Shown here one piece after another: positions 41,332-50,471 of a stretch of DNA of 64,000 nucleotides. The DNA is taken from assembly GCF_014192375.1 (NCBI RefSeq), contig NZ_JACHXV010000003.1:310001-374000 (forward strand), written 5' to 3'. Source of the DNA: Endobacter medicaginis. Its GTDB lineage: Bacteria; Pseudomonadota; Alphaproteobacteria; Acetobacterales; Acetobacteraceae. The notes under the pieces were generated by a model that saw only the letters and a program-made list of their open reading frames with translations, was not told the DNA's origin and ran no database searches. Every line of letters starts with the position of its first letter. Position 1 is the stretch's first letter. The translations under genes were made by a program, and so were the position numbers.

Positions 41332-41901
41332 ATGTCAGAAGTGAAGGAAGCCGCCCGCTACACGCCGCGCATGCAGGCGCGCTATCGGGACGAGCTGCGG
41401 GCCAAGCTGCGCGAGCAGTTCGGTTACGCCAACGAGATGCAGGTGCCGCGTCTCGAGAAGATCGTGATCAACATGGGCGTCGGCGAGGCCGCCGGCGACC
41501 AGAAGAAGCTCGACGCCGCTGTCGCCGAGCTGACGCAGATCGCGGGCCAGAAGGTGGTCAAGACGGTGGCGAAGAAGGCGATCGCCGGCTTCAAGATCCG
41601 CGCCGGCCTGCCGATCGGCTGCAAGGTCACGCTGCGCCGCCAGCGCATGTACGAGTTCCTCGACCGGCTGGTGACGATCGCGCTGCCTCGGGTGCGCGAC
41701 TTCCGCGGCATCAGCGGCAAGGGCTTCGACGGTCGTGGCAATTTCGCGATGGGTCTGAAGGAACAGATCGTGTTCCCGGAGATCAATTACGACAAGGTCG
41801 ACCAGATCCGCGGCATGGACATCGTGTTCGTGACCTCGGCGAAGACCGATGCGGAAGCGAAGGCGCTGCTCAAGGCGTTCGACCTGCCGTTCGCGAACTG
41901 A
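41332..41901 (+). CDS. rplE: 50S ribosomal protein L5
   Basis: L5 binds 5S rRNA and contacts the P-site tRNA. The 189-residue product shows [60 protein letters not shown] and [20 protein letters not shown]. The ATG at 41332 follows GAGGGGGC; upstream in-frame codons overlap rplX. It is separated from rpsN by 120 bp that contain a terminator-like hairpin, an unusual gap in this otherwise tight cluster. Confidence 0.98.
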   Translation: MSEVKEAARYTPRMQARYRDELRAKLREQFGYANEMQVPRLEKIVINMGVGEAAGDQKKLDAAVAELTQIAGQKVVKTVAKKAIAGFKIRAGLPIGCKVTLRRQRMYEFLDRLVTIALPRVRDFRGISGKGFDGRGNFAMGLKEQIVFPEINYDKVDQIRGMDIVFVTSAKTDAEAKALLKAFDLPFAN

Positions 41902-41943
41902 TTTTTCTCTCGCCTTTCCACGGGGCGTTGAGCTAAACGAACG

Positions 41944-41971
41944 ACCCCTCCCCGAAAGGGGTGGGGTTTTT
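41944..41971 (+). terminator. Terminator-like hairpin inside the spc cluster (rplE-rpsN)
   Basis: ACCCC-T-CCCC (41944-41953) pairs with GGGG-T-GGGGT (41958-41967) around the GNRA loop GAAA, with a single T-T mismatch, followed at once by TTTT. An overlapping alternative hairpin, GGTTTT (41965-41970) with AAAACC (41975-41980), would use part of the terminator arm and its T-run. A third stem, GTCGGG with CCCGAC (41981-41996), follows. The whole resembles an attenuator. Confidence 0.6.
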
Positions 41972-42021
41972 GGGAAAACCGTCGGGATGGCCCGACAGGT
42001 TCCGGAGGATGAAGAAAGCCT

Positions 42022-42327
42022 ATGGCCAAAGTCTCCGCGGTCAACCGCAACGCCAAGCGTGAACGCATGGCGGCGCGTGACAAGAGCAAGCGCACCGCGC
42101 TCAAGACCATCGTGATGGATCGCTCGCTTCCGGTCGAGGAGCGTTTCGACGCCTCGCTGAAGCTGGCCGAGCTGCCCCGCAACGGAAGCCGCGTGCGCGT
42201 GAAGCTGCGCTGCGCACTCACCGGGCGCAGCCACGCCAACTACCGCAAGTTCAAGCTCTGCCGTATCGCGCTGCGTGATCTCGCCAACTCCGGCCAGATC
42301 CCCGGCATGGTCAAGTCGAGCTGGTAA
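42022..42327 (+). CDS. rpsN: 30S ribosomal protein S14
   Basis: S14 is a late-assembling protein of the 30S head. The 101-residue product is the long, zinc-free form: it has no Cys pairs of the short zinc-binding type. Recognisable parts are [40 protein letters not shown] and [20 protein letters not shown] with the end [19 protein letters not shown] precedes the ATG. It is the first gene after the internal hairpin, so its level relative to upstream genes may differ. Confidence 0.98.
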   Translation: MAKVSAVNRNAKRERMAARDKSKRTALKTIVMDRSLPVEERFDASLKLAELPRNGSRVRVKLRCALTGRSHANYRKFKLCRIALRDLANSGQIPGMVKSSW

Positions 42328-42339
42328 GGGCCATCCGCG

Positions 42340-42738
42340 ATGTCTTTGTCCGATCCTTTGGGTGATATGCTCACCCGCATCCGCAATGCGCAGCGCAGCC
42401 GTCATTCGGCGTGCGTGACGCCTGCGTCCAAGCTCCGTGCGAGCGTTCTCGAGGCGCTGAAGCGCGAGGGCTACATCCGTGGCTTCGCCGCCGAGGAGCT
42501 GCGTCCCGGCGTGGCCCAGATCCGCATCGAGCTGAAATACAACGAGGGCGAGCCGGTGATCAAAGAGATCCACCGCGTCTCCAAGCCCGGCCGCCGCGTC
42601 TACTCCAAGATCAAGGAGCTGCCGCGCGTGTATGCCGGCCTCGGCGTGTCGATCCTGTCCACTCCGCGCGGCGTCCTGAGCGACGCCGAGGCCCGCGCTG
42701 CCAATGTCGGCGGCGAGGTCCTCTGCCGCGTGTTCTGA
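42340..42738 (+). CDS. rpsH: 30S ribosomal protein S8
   Basis: S8 organises the central domain of 16S rRNA and in E. coli represses the spc operon by binding its mRNA. The 132-residue product shows [40 protein letters not shown] and the C-terminal [20 protein letters not shown] and GGEVLCRVF. It follows rpsN after 12 bases and precedes rplF after 12 bases. Confidence 0.98.
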   Translation: MSLSDPLGDMLTRIRNAQRSRHSACVTPASKLRASVLEALKREGYIRGFAAEELRPGVAQIRIELKYNEGEPVIKEIHRVSKPGRRVYSKIKELPRVYAGLGVSILSTPRGVLSDAEARAANVGGEVLCRVF

Positions 42739-42750
42739 GGAGGGATTTCG

Positions 42751-43284
42751 ATGTCACGCGTTGGTAAATATCCGGTCGAGATCCCGTCGGGCGTCGAAGT
42801 GGCGATCGCCGGCGGCATCCTGACCGCCAAGGGCAAGCTCGGCGAGCTGTCGATGCCGCTGTCGTCCCATGTCGAGACCAAGGTCGAGGACAACAAGGTG
42901 TCCGTCGCGCCGCGCACCGAGGCCGCCCAGGCCCGCATGATGTGGGGCACGACCCGTGCGCTGGTCGCCTCGCTGGTGAAGGGTGTGTCGACGGGCTACA
43001 GCAAGACGCTCGAGATCACCGGCACGGGTTATCGTGCGGCGGTGCAGGGCAAGAACCTGGTGCTCAACCTCGGCTACTCGCATGACGTGATCTATGCGAT
43101 CCCCGAGGGGATCAAGATCAGCACCCCGCGTCCGACGGCCGTGGTGGTCGAGGGGATCGACAAGCAGCGGGTCGGGCAGGTCGCGCTCGATATCCGCAAC
43201 TTCCGGAAGCCGGAGCCCTACAAGGGCAAGGGCGTGCGCTACGACACGGAAGTCATCCGTCGCAAGGAAGGCAAGAAGAAGTAA
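42751..43284 (+). CDS. rplF: 50S ribosomal protein L6
   Basis: L6 lies near the factor-binding site by the sarcin-ricin loop. The 177-residue product matches the family with [60 protein letters not shown] and [28 protein letters not shown] precedes the ATG. Its TAA stop shares one base with the rplR ATG. Confidence 0.98.
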   Translation: MSRVGKYPVEIPSGVEVAIAGGILTAKGKLGELSMPLSSHVETKVEDNKVSVAPRTEAAQARMMWGTTRALVASLVKGVSTGYSKTLEITGTGYRAAVQGKNLVLNLGYSHDVIYAIPEGIKISTPRPTAVVVEGIDKQRVGQVALDIRNFRKPEPYKGKGVRYDTEVIRRKEGKKK

Positions 43285-43646
43285 TGAGCACGCAGCAGGA
43301 TCTGCGGGAGCGGCGGCGCGAGCGCCTTCGCTTCCAGCTTCGCCGCAAGGCCGGCGGGCGTCCGCGCCTGTCGGTGTTCCGTTCGGGCAAGAACATCTAC
43401 GCGCAGGTGATCGACGATCAGGCCGGCCGCACGGTCGCGTCCGCCTCCACGCTGGAGAAGGAGGTCCGCGAGGGCCTCAAGACCGGCGCGGACAAGGCGG
43501 CGGCGGAAGTGGTCGGCAAGCTGGTTGCCGAGCGCGCGGTGGCGGCCGGCATCACTGCGGTGGTGTTCGATCGCGGCTCCTATCTCTACCACGGCCGCGT
43601 CAAGGCGCTGGCCGATGCCGCCCGCGCCGGCGGCCTGGCCTTCTGA
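43284..43646 (+). CDS. rplR: 50S ribosomal protein L18
   Basis: L18 binds 5S rRNA and attaches it to the large subunit. The 120-residue product shows [40 protein letters not shown] and the C-terminal [20 protein letters not shown] and AARAGGLAF. The start overlaps the rplF stop by one base, indicating coupled translation. Confidence 0.98.
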   Translation: MSTQQDLRERRRERLRFQLRRKAGGRPRLSVFRSGKNIYAQVIDDQAGRTVASASTLEKEVREGLKTGADKAAAEVVGKLVAERAVAAGITAVVFDRGSYLYHGRVKALADAARAGGLAF

Positions 43647-43659
43647 GGGGATCGAGACA

Positions 43660-44253
43660 ATGGCACGTGAACCCAGGGAAGGCGGCCGCGGCCGCGATCG
43701 TGAGCCTCGCGAGCAGCGCGAGGGCGACGACCTGATCGACAAGCTGGTGACCATCAATCGCGTCGCCAAGGTGGTGAAGGGTGGCCGTCGCTTCGCCTTC
43801 GCCGCCCTGGTCGTGGTCGGGGACCAGAAGGGCCGCGTCGGCTACGGCGCCGGCAAGGCCCGTGAGGTGCCCGAGGCGATCCGCAAGGCCACCGAGCGCG
43901 CCAAGCGCAGCATGATCCGCGTTCCGATGAAGGAAGGCCGCACGCTGCATCACGACGTGCACGGGCATTTCGGTGCCGGCAACGTGGTGCTGCGTTCGGC
44001 CGAGGCCGGCACAGGCATCATCGCCGGCGGCCCGATGCGCGCGGTGTTCGAGAGCCTCGGCGTCCATGACGTGGTCGCCAAGTCGCTCGGCAGCCGCAAC
44101 CCGCACAACATGGTCAAGGCGACCTTCGCCGCCCTCGAGCGCTGCGCGAGCCCCCGTTCGGTGGCCGCCCGCCGTGGCAGGAAGGTCACCGACATCCTCG
44201 GCAAGCGCGACGTGGCGCATGCAGAGGGCGCCGAGGAGGCCGCTCATGTCTGA
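43660..44253 (+). CDS. rpsE: 30S ribosomal protein S5
   Basis: S5 helps accuracy and mRNA entry. The 197-residue product has an Arg/Glu-rich N-terminal extension ([20 protein letters not shown]), then [20 protein letters not shown], the spectinomycin-site loop region with [20 protein letters not shown], and [20 protein letters not shown]. The ATG at 43660 follows TGAGGGGATCGAG; the open frame upstream overlaps rplR. It overlaps rpmD by eight bases. Confidence 0.97.
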   Translation: MAREPREGGRGRDREPREQREGDDLIDKLVTINRVAKVVKGGRRFAFAALVVVGDQKGRVGYGAGKAREVPEAIRKATERAKRSMIRVPMKEGRTLHHDVHGHFGAGNVVLRSAEAGTGIIAGGPMRAVFESLGVHDVVAKSLGSRNPHNMVKATFAALERCASPRSVAARRGRKVTDILGKRDVAHAEGAEEAAHV

Positions 44254-44425
44254 CAAGATCACCGTGACGCAGATCGCGTCCGGCAACGGCCGCAAGCCGG
44301 GCCAGCAGCAGACGCTGATCGGGCTCGGTCTGAACAAGATCAACCGGACGAGTGAACTCGAGGACACCCCCGCCGTGCGCGGGATGATCCGCAAGGTCGC
44401 CCATCTGGTGAAGGTGGAGGGCTGA
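44246..44425 (+). CDS. rpmD: 50S ribosomal protein L30
   Basis: L30 is a small, non-universal large-subunit protein. The 59-residue product reads [20 protein letters not shown] and continues with [20 protein letters not shown] and [16 protein letters not shown], a full match to the family. It starts inside the end of rpsE (ATG at 44246), with GAGGAGG upstream, and ends three bases before rplO. Confidence 0.97.
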   Translation: MSDKITVTQIASGNGRKPGQQQTLIGLGLNKINRTSELEDTPAVRGMIRKVAHLVKVEG

Positions 44426-44428
44426 ACC

Positions 44429-44914
44429 ATGGTGAAGCTCAACGAACTGCGCGACAACAAGGGCGCGCGTCCGACCTCGAAGCGCCTCGGCCGTGGCATC
44501 GGCTCCGGCAAGGGCAAGACCTCGGGCAAGGGTGTGAAGGGCCAGAAGGCGCGTGAGGGCGTGTCGCTGAACGGGTTCGAGGGCGGTCAGCTCCCGATCT
44601 ACCGGCGTCTGCCGAAGCGCGGCTTCAAGAACATCTTCCGCAAGGTCTATGCGCCGGTGAACCTCGGCGCGCTCGACGCGGCGATCGCCGCGGGCAAGAT
44701 CGATGCCGGCCAGCCGGTGACGGAAGAGGTGCTGCGTCGCGCCGGGCTCGTGTCGGGCAAGGTCGATGGCGTGCGCGTCCTCGGCCGCGGCGAGATCAGC
44801 CATGCGGTGACACTCAATGTGTCCGGTGCCTCGGCCAGCGCGGTTGCCGCGCTGGAGAAGGCCGGCGGCTCGCTGAAGCTGCTGGGTGGCGAGACGGAGA
44901 CGGTCTCGGCTTGA
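44429..44914 (+). CDS. rplO: 50S ribosomal protein L15
   Basis: L15 is an assembly protein at the base of the central protuberance. The 161-residue product has the long Gly/Lys/Arg-rich N-terminus ([40 protein letters not shown]), [20 protein letters not shown] and a C-terminal domain ending [15 protein letters not shown]. It is the last ribosomal gene before secY. The 131-bp gap that follows contains structured sequence. Confidence 0.98.
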   Translation: MVKLNELRDNKGARPTSKRLGRGIGSGKGKTSGKGVKGQKAREGVSLNGFEGGQLPIYRRLPKRGFKNIFRKVYAPVNLGALDAAIAAGKIDAGQPVTEEVLRRAGLVSGKVDGVRVLGRGEISHAVTLNVSGASASAVAALEKAGGSLKLLGGETETVSA

Positions 44915-44952
44915 GAGTGAGACACCTGGCCTGATTTATCGGTCGATGCCGA

Positions 44953-45019
44953 TTGTCGGGTCAGGACGTCAGGGCTAGAAAAGACGCGGCGTCCCCCGGC
45001 TGATCGCCAGGGGACGCCG
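44953..45019 (+). promoter_or_regulatory. Structured region before secY
   Basis: The rplO-secY gap (44915-45045) has a 10-bp perfect stem, CGGCGTCCCC (44987-44996) with GGGGACGCCG (45010-45019), ending 11 bases before the secY ribosome site. Upstream, ATCGG-TCGATG-CCGAT sits inside a CCTGA/TCAGG pair at about 44931-44965. No T-run follows, so these are more likely mRNA control or processing structures than terminators. Confidence 0.45.
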
Positions 45020-45045
45020 TTGTCGTGAACAGGGGAAACGCGCCT

Positions 45046-46403
<1,358 letters not shown>

Positions 46404-46407
<4 letters not shown>

Positions 46408-47078
46408 ACATCATCCTTCTCGGCCCGCCCGGCGCGGGCAAGGGCACCCAGGCGAAGCGTCTGGAGGCCGAGTACGGGCTGGTGCAGATCTCCACCGGCG
46501 ACATGCTGCGCGCCGAGGTCAAGGCCGGCACCCCGGCCGGGCTGGAGGCCAAGGCGCTGATGGATGCCGGCAAGCTGGTGCCCGACGAGATGATCGTCGC
46601 CATGCTGGGCCGGCGCATTGCCGAGCCGGACTGCGCACGGGGCTTCATCCTCGACGGCTTCCCCCGCACCGTGCCGCAGGCCGAGTCGCTCGACCGGCTG
46701 CTGGCCGAGCAGGGGCACCCGCTGGATGCCGTGGTCGCGCTGACCGTGGACGAGGCGGAACTCGTCGAGCGCATCGCCGGTCGCTACACCTGTGCGAAAT
46801 GCGGCGCCGGCTATCACGACCTGTTCAAGAAGCCGGCTGTGGCGGGCGTGTGCGATGTCTGCGGCAGCACCGAATTCGTCCGTCGCGACGACGACAAGCG
46901 TGAGACGGTCACCGCGCGTCTCGACGCCTACCGCCGGCAGACCGCGCCGATCCTGCCTTATTATGCCGGCCGCGGCGTGCTCAACGAGGTCGACGGCATG
47001 GCCTCGATCGAGTCGGTCAGCGCGTCAATCGACGCGGTACTGCACCGCCTGCATCCCGAGAAGCTCACGCAGCGCTGA
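46404..47078 (+). CDS. adk: Adenylate kinase, zinc-containing LID form
   Basis: Adenylate kinase interconverts ATP + AMP and 2 ADP. The 224-residue product has the P-loop [15 protein letters not shown] and the motif [15 protein letters not shown]. The long LID domain carries a four-Cys zinc site, in [10 protein letters not shown] and [10 protein letters not shown], a feature of many alphaproteobacterial and Gram-positive enzymes but not of E. coli. It is translationally coupled to secY, as is usual, and precedes the rpsM promoter. Confidence 0.98.
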
Positions 47079-47138
47079 TGCGCGGCCCGACACCCTGCAT
47101 TGATCTCGCTGGGATCACGGGAAGTTGATCAGAAAAGA

Positions 47139-47166
47139 TTGACTCACGAGGGCTGGACGCTATAGT
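47139..47166 (+). promoter_or_regulatory. Sigma70-type promoter of the rpsM (alpha) operon
   Basis: TTGACT at 47139-47144 and TATAGT at 47161-47166 are separated by 16 bp. The discriminator that follows is CCGCGCCCT, the same nine bases as after the rpsL promoter. A 7-bp hairpin (GCGCCCT/AGGGCGC, 47169-47187) begins near the expected transcript start. Confidence 0.7.
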
Positions 47167-47342
47167 CCGCGCCCTCAAGCAGGGCGCCTCGGAGCGCGGT
47201 CATTTCATGGGCCGCGAGCGGGCGTCAGGCAGACGAAATCCGATCATTCCGGGGCACCGCCCCGTGTGACGACAACCCGCTCCCTTTTGTCGGGGGCGTT
47301 CTTTCATGCCCGGGTGCGACCCGTGCGACAGGAGTGAGTGGC
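47167..47342 (+). promoter_or_regulatory. rpsM 5' leader
   Basis: The ~170-nt leader contains three stems: GCGCCCT-CAAGC-AGGGCGC at 47169-47187, CGGGGC-ACC-GCCCCG at 47250-47264, and CGACAA with TTGTCG at about 47269-47291, the last followed by GGGGGCGTTCTTTC. In E. coli, S4 represses this operon through a leader pseudoknot, but rpsD is not in this cluster, so the regulator here is unknown. There is no ORF with a good ribosome site. Confidence 0.4.
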
Positions 47343-47720
47343 GTGGCGCGTATTGCCGGCGTGAATATCCCGACCAACAAGCGGGTCACCATCGGCCTGC
47401 GTTACATCTACGGCATCGGACCGTCCAAGGCGCAGTCGATCTGCACCCAGCTGGGCATTCCCGATGAGCGTCGGGTGAACGAGCTGTCCGACGACGAGGT
47501 TCTGAAGATCCGCGAGCTGATCGACCGTGAGTATCAGGTCGAGGGCGATCTTCGTCGCGAGGTCGCGATGAACATCAAGCGTCTGATGGACCTGGCCTGC
47601 TATCGCGGCCTGCGTCATCGCCGCGGCCTTCCGGTCCGCGGCCAGCGCACGCACACCAATGCCCGCACCCGCAAGGGCAAGGCGGTGGCGATTGCCGGTA
47701 AGAAGAAGGTCACGAAGTAA
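47343..47720 (+). CDS. rpsM: 30S ribosomal protein S13 (GTG start)
   Basis: S13 is a 30S head protein that contacts the P-site tRNA and the 50S subunit. The frame opens at 47334, but the GTG at 47343 gives the canonical N-terminus [20 protein letters not shown], with AGGAG eight bases before it, and a product of 125 residues. [20 protein letters not shown] and [20 protein letters not shown] are intact, with a basic tail ending KKKVTK. infA and rpmJ, which lie between secY and rpsM in some bacteria, are not here. Confidence 0.97.
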   Translation: MARIAGVNIPTNKRVTIGLRYIYGIGPSKAQSICTQLGIPDERRVNELSDDEVLKIRELIDREYQVEGDLRREVAMNIKRLMDLACYRGLRHRRGLPVRGQRTHTNARTRKGKAVAIAGKKKVTK

Positions 47721-47816
47721 GAACCTTGGCGGGTGGCAGGCTGCTGCCCGCCCGGTCTCAGCTACGGTTTGTGGGCTTTGGCTGGGCCCGGATGAGTTGA
47801 AGGCAGGATCGAAGAC

Positions 47817-48209
47817 ATGGCGAAGGCCGCCCCCGCGCGCGTTCGGAAGAAAGAGCGCAAGAACATCATCTCCGGCGTGGCGCATGTGCTGTCCACGTTC
47901 AACAACACGATGATCACCATCGCCGATGCCCAGGGCAACGCGATCGCCTGGTCGTCGGCCGGCGCGCAGGGCTTCAAGGGCTCGCGCAAGTCGACCCCCT
48001 ATGCTGCGCAGGTCGCGGCCGAGGATGCGGGCCGCAAGGCGCGCGAGCACGGCATGGAGACGCTGGAGATCGAGGTCAGCGGCCCGGGTTCGGGGCGCGA
48101 GAGCGCGCTGCGCGCCCTGCAGGCGGTCGGCTTCTCGATCACCGCGATCCGCGACATGACGCCGATCCCGCACAATGGCTGCCGCCCGCGCAAGCGTCGC
48201 CGCGTCTGA
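47817..48209 (+). CDS. rpsK: 30S ribosomal protein S11
   Basis: S11 lies in the platform of the 30S subunit near the mRNA exit. The 130-residue product shows [40 protein letters not shown] and [20 protein letters not shown] with its conserved end. It follows rpsM after 96 bp, a little more than usual, and is separated from rpoA by a hairpin-containing gap of 134 bp. Confidence 0.98.
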   Translation: MAKAAPARVRKKERKNIISGVAHVLSTFNNTMITIADAQGNAIAWSSAGAQGFKGSRKSTPYAAQVAAEDAGRKAREHGMETLEIEVSGPGSGRESALRALQAVGFSITAIRDMTPIPHNGCRPRKRRRV

Positions 48210-48221
48210 GAGTTCGCCGCC

Positions 48222-48242
48222 CCACCCCACCGGGTGGGGTGG
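48222..48242 (+). terminator. Hairpin between rpsK and rpoA
   Basis: CCACCCCAC (48222-48230) pairs perfectly with GTGGGGTGG (48234-48242) around CGG, beginning 13 bases after the rpsK stop. A weak TTCGTTGG follows. Downstream, GCCCGCA (near 48261) can pair with TGCGGGC (near 48281). It may reduce rpoA relative to the ribosomal genes or mark an RNA cleavage site. Confidence 0.5.
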
Positions 48243-48343
48243 TTCGTTGGAATGAGCGTGCCCGCATCGGTTTTGATGGTGCGGGCTTCGGTGCCTGAGA
48301 CGATCGGGCATGTTCGATGGGTGCCCCGGCGAGGGGCACATCG

Positions 48344-49384
48344 ATGAATGAAGGGGCCACCACCTTGGTTCTCCAGAGAAACTGGCAGGCGCTGATCAAG
48401 CCGGAGAAGCTGGACGTCGAGCCGGGCACGGAGCCGCAGCGCACCGCGACCGTGGTCGCCGAGCCGCTGGAGCGCGGTTTCGGCATGACGCTCGGCAATG
48501 CGATCCGTCGCGTGCTGCTGTCCTCGCTGCAGGGTGCTGCGGTGACCGCGATCCAGATCGACGGCGTGCTGCATGAATTCAGCTCGATCGCCGGCGTGCG
48601 CGAGGACGTCACCGACATCGTGCTCAACGTCAAGCAGCTCGCGCTGCGCATGCATGGCGACGGCCCGAAGCGCATGATGCTGACCGCCACCGGCCCGGGC
48701 GAGGTCAAGGCGGGCCAGATCTCGGCCGGCCACGACATCGAGATCATGAACCCCGAGCTGGTGATCTGCACGCTCGATGACGGCGTGAAGTTCTCGATGG
48801 AGTTCACCGTCGATCTCAACAAGGGCTATGTGCCGGCCGCACAGAACCGTCCCGAGGACGCGCCGATCGGGCTGATTCCGGTCGATGCGATCTACTCGCC
48901 GGTGCGCCGCGTGTCCTACAAGGTCGAGCCGACCCGCGTGGGCCAGGTGACCGACTACGACAAGCTGCTGCTGAACGTCGAGACCAACGGCGCGATCACG
49001 CCGGAGGATGCGGTGGCGCTCGCCGCCCGCATCCTGCAGGACCAGCTGCAGCTGTTCATCAACTTTGACGAGCCGCGTGCGGCGCGGGCGGAAGAGGTGC
49101 AGGACGACCTGCCGTTCAACCGCAACCTGCTGCGCAAGGTCGACGAACTCGAGCTGTCGGTGCGTTCGGCGAACTGCCTCAAGAACGACAACATCGTCTA
49201 TATCGGCGATCTCGTGCAGAAGACCGAGCAGGAGATGCTGCGCACGCCGAATTTCGGCCGCAAGTCGCTCAACGAGATCAAGGAAGTGCTCACTTCCATG
49301 GGGCTCCAGCTCGGCATGAACGTGCCGGCCTGGCCACCCGAGAACATCGAGGACCTGGCCAAGCGGCTCGACGAGCCGTTCTGA
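48344..49384 (+). CDS. rpoA: RNA polymerase alpha subunit
   Basis: The alpha dimer starts core assembly, and its C-terminal domain binds UP elements and activators. The 346-residue protein has the N-terminal assembly domain ([40 protein letters not shown]) and the C-terminal domain with [20 protein letters not shown], which carries the Arg equivalent to E. coli Arg265, and [19 protein letters not shown] [20 protein letters not shown]. The ATG at 48344 follows GAGGGG; an ATG at 48317 is possible but lacks a site. rplQ follows after 31 bases. Confidence 0.99.
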   Translation: MNEGATTLVLQRNWQALIKPEKLDVEPGTEPQRTATVVAEPLERGFGMTLGNAIRRVLLSSLQGAAVTAIQIDGVLHEFSSIAGVREDVTDIVLNVKQLALRMHGDGPKRMMLTATGPGEVKAGQISAGHDIEIMNPELVICTLDDGVKFSMEFTVDLNKGYVPAAQNRPEDAPIGLIPVDAIYSPVRRVSYKVEPTRVGQVTDYDKLLLNVETNGAITPEDAVALAARILQDQLQLFINFDEPRAARAEEVQDDLPFNRNLLRKVDELELSVRSANCLKNDNIVYIGDLVQKTEQEMLRTPNFGRKSLNEIKEVLTSMGLQLGMNVPAWPPENIEDLAKRLDEPF

Positions 49385-49415
49385 GCCGGCTGGCAGACAA
49401 CAAGGAAAACTTCAC

Positions 49416-49838
49416 ATGCGTCACGGTATTGCCGGCCGTAAGCTCGGCGTCACCTCAACCCATCGCCTGGCGATGTTCCGCAACATGGCGGTGGCTCTCA
49501 TCAAGCATGAGCAGATCACCACCACCCTGCCGAAGGCGAAGGAACTTCGCCCGGTGGCCGAGAAGCTGATCACGCTCGGCAAGCGCGGCGACCTGCATGC
49601 CCGTCGTCAGGCCTATGCGCAGCTCCGCGACGACACGATCGTGGCCAAGCTGTTCTCGACCATCGCCGAGCGCTACAAGGGCCGCCCGGGTGGCTACACC
49701 CGCGTCCTTCGTGCCGGCATGCGTCACGGCGACGCGGCCGACATGGCGGTGATCGAGCTGGTCGATCGTGACGTCCATGCCAAGGGCCTCGATTCGGGCC
49801 CGCGCCCGGAGCAGCACGAGGATCACGAGGCGGCCTGA
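49416..49838 (+). CDS. rplQ: 50S ribosomal protein L17
   Basis: L17 lies near the tunnel exit. The 140-residue product shows [60 protein letters not shown] and [20 protein letters not shown], with an acidic C-terminal end (EQHEDHEAA). It is the last gene of the long transcription/translation block; a strong terminator follows. Confidence 0.98.
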   Translation: MRHGIAGRKLGVTSTHRLAMFRNMAVALIKHEQITTTLPKAKELRPVAEKLITLGKRGDLHARRQAYAQLRDDTIVAKLFSTIAERYKGRPGGYTRVLRAGMRHGDAADMAVIELVDRDVHAKGLDSGPRPEQHEDHEAA

Positions 49839-49867
49839 ACGGCGTCCCTGAAGTCCAGAGTGTTCTG

Positions 49868-49902
49868 AAACACTCCCGCGAGCCCGGCTTGCGGGAGTGT
49901 TT
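49868..49902 (+). terminator. Terminator of the rpsM-rplQ operon
   Basis: AAACACTCCCGC (49868-49879) pairs perfectly with GCGGGAGTGTTT (49891-49902) around an 11-base loop, followed by TCGTTTTC. It is the clearest intrinsic terminator of the ribosomal block. Confidence 0.9.
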
Positions 49903-50043
49903 TCGTTTTCGGCCGTGGTGACCAGTTCGAAAACCGTTCGGCCTGACGTCCACGAGATCGCCGGCGACCCGATCGCCTGGAGATCAGGTCATCGGACATT
50001 ACTGGCGCAGACAGGCGGCCAGTGCATTTGGCGGAGTTGGACC

Positions 50044-50403
50044 TTGGAACGACGGATCGGTGCCCCGCAGCGTAAGCGACCGCGGCGCGGGCGCGATGTG
50101 GCTGCGGTGGTGGCGATCATCGTCGTCGCATTGATGGGCGGGGCGCTGCTGATCGCCACACCGTTCCTGCTGTTCGTCGGGCTCGGCCATGGCGCGGGGG
50201 CGCTGGTGCTGAGGATCGGGGTGCCGTGGCTGGTGTTCGCACTGTGGTGCGGGGCGGTCGTGCTGCTGCTGCGCCGGGGGCGGGCGATCGTAGCGCTGGT
50301 GGTGGCGCTGGGGATGTTTGCAACTCTCGGCTGGATGAAGACACAACTGCTCGACGCGGCGCGTCTGGCGCACCCGGTCTCGGCTGCATCGCCGTCGAAA
50401 TGA
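50044..50403 (+). CDS. Small membrane protein of unknown function
   Basis: A frame from a TTG at 50044 encodes 119 residues, with GGAG seven bases upstream. The product has a basic N-terminus (ERRIGAPQRKRPRRGRD) followed by three hydrophobic segments at about residues 19-48, 53-75 and 80-95. The frame stays open upstream to 49897, but that part overlaps the terminator. I recognise no family. The hydrophobic pattern and codon use look like a real gene, but no strong independent support exists. Confidence 0.5.
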   Translation: MERRIGAPQRKRPRRGRDVAAVVAIIVVALMGGALLIATPFLLFVGLGHGAGALVLRIGVPWLVFALWCGAVVLLLRRGRAIVALVVALGMFATLGWMKTQLLDAARLAHPVSAASPSK

Positions 50404-50471
50404 TGATTGTCGCATCGGACGAAGGCTGACACGCTAGGGGCTCTGCCGTTGCCCCGAGGAGAGTGTTCCGC

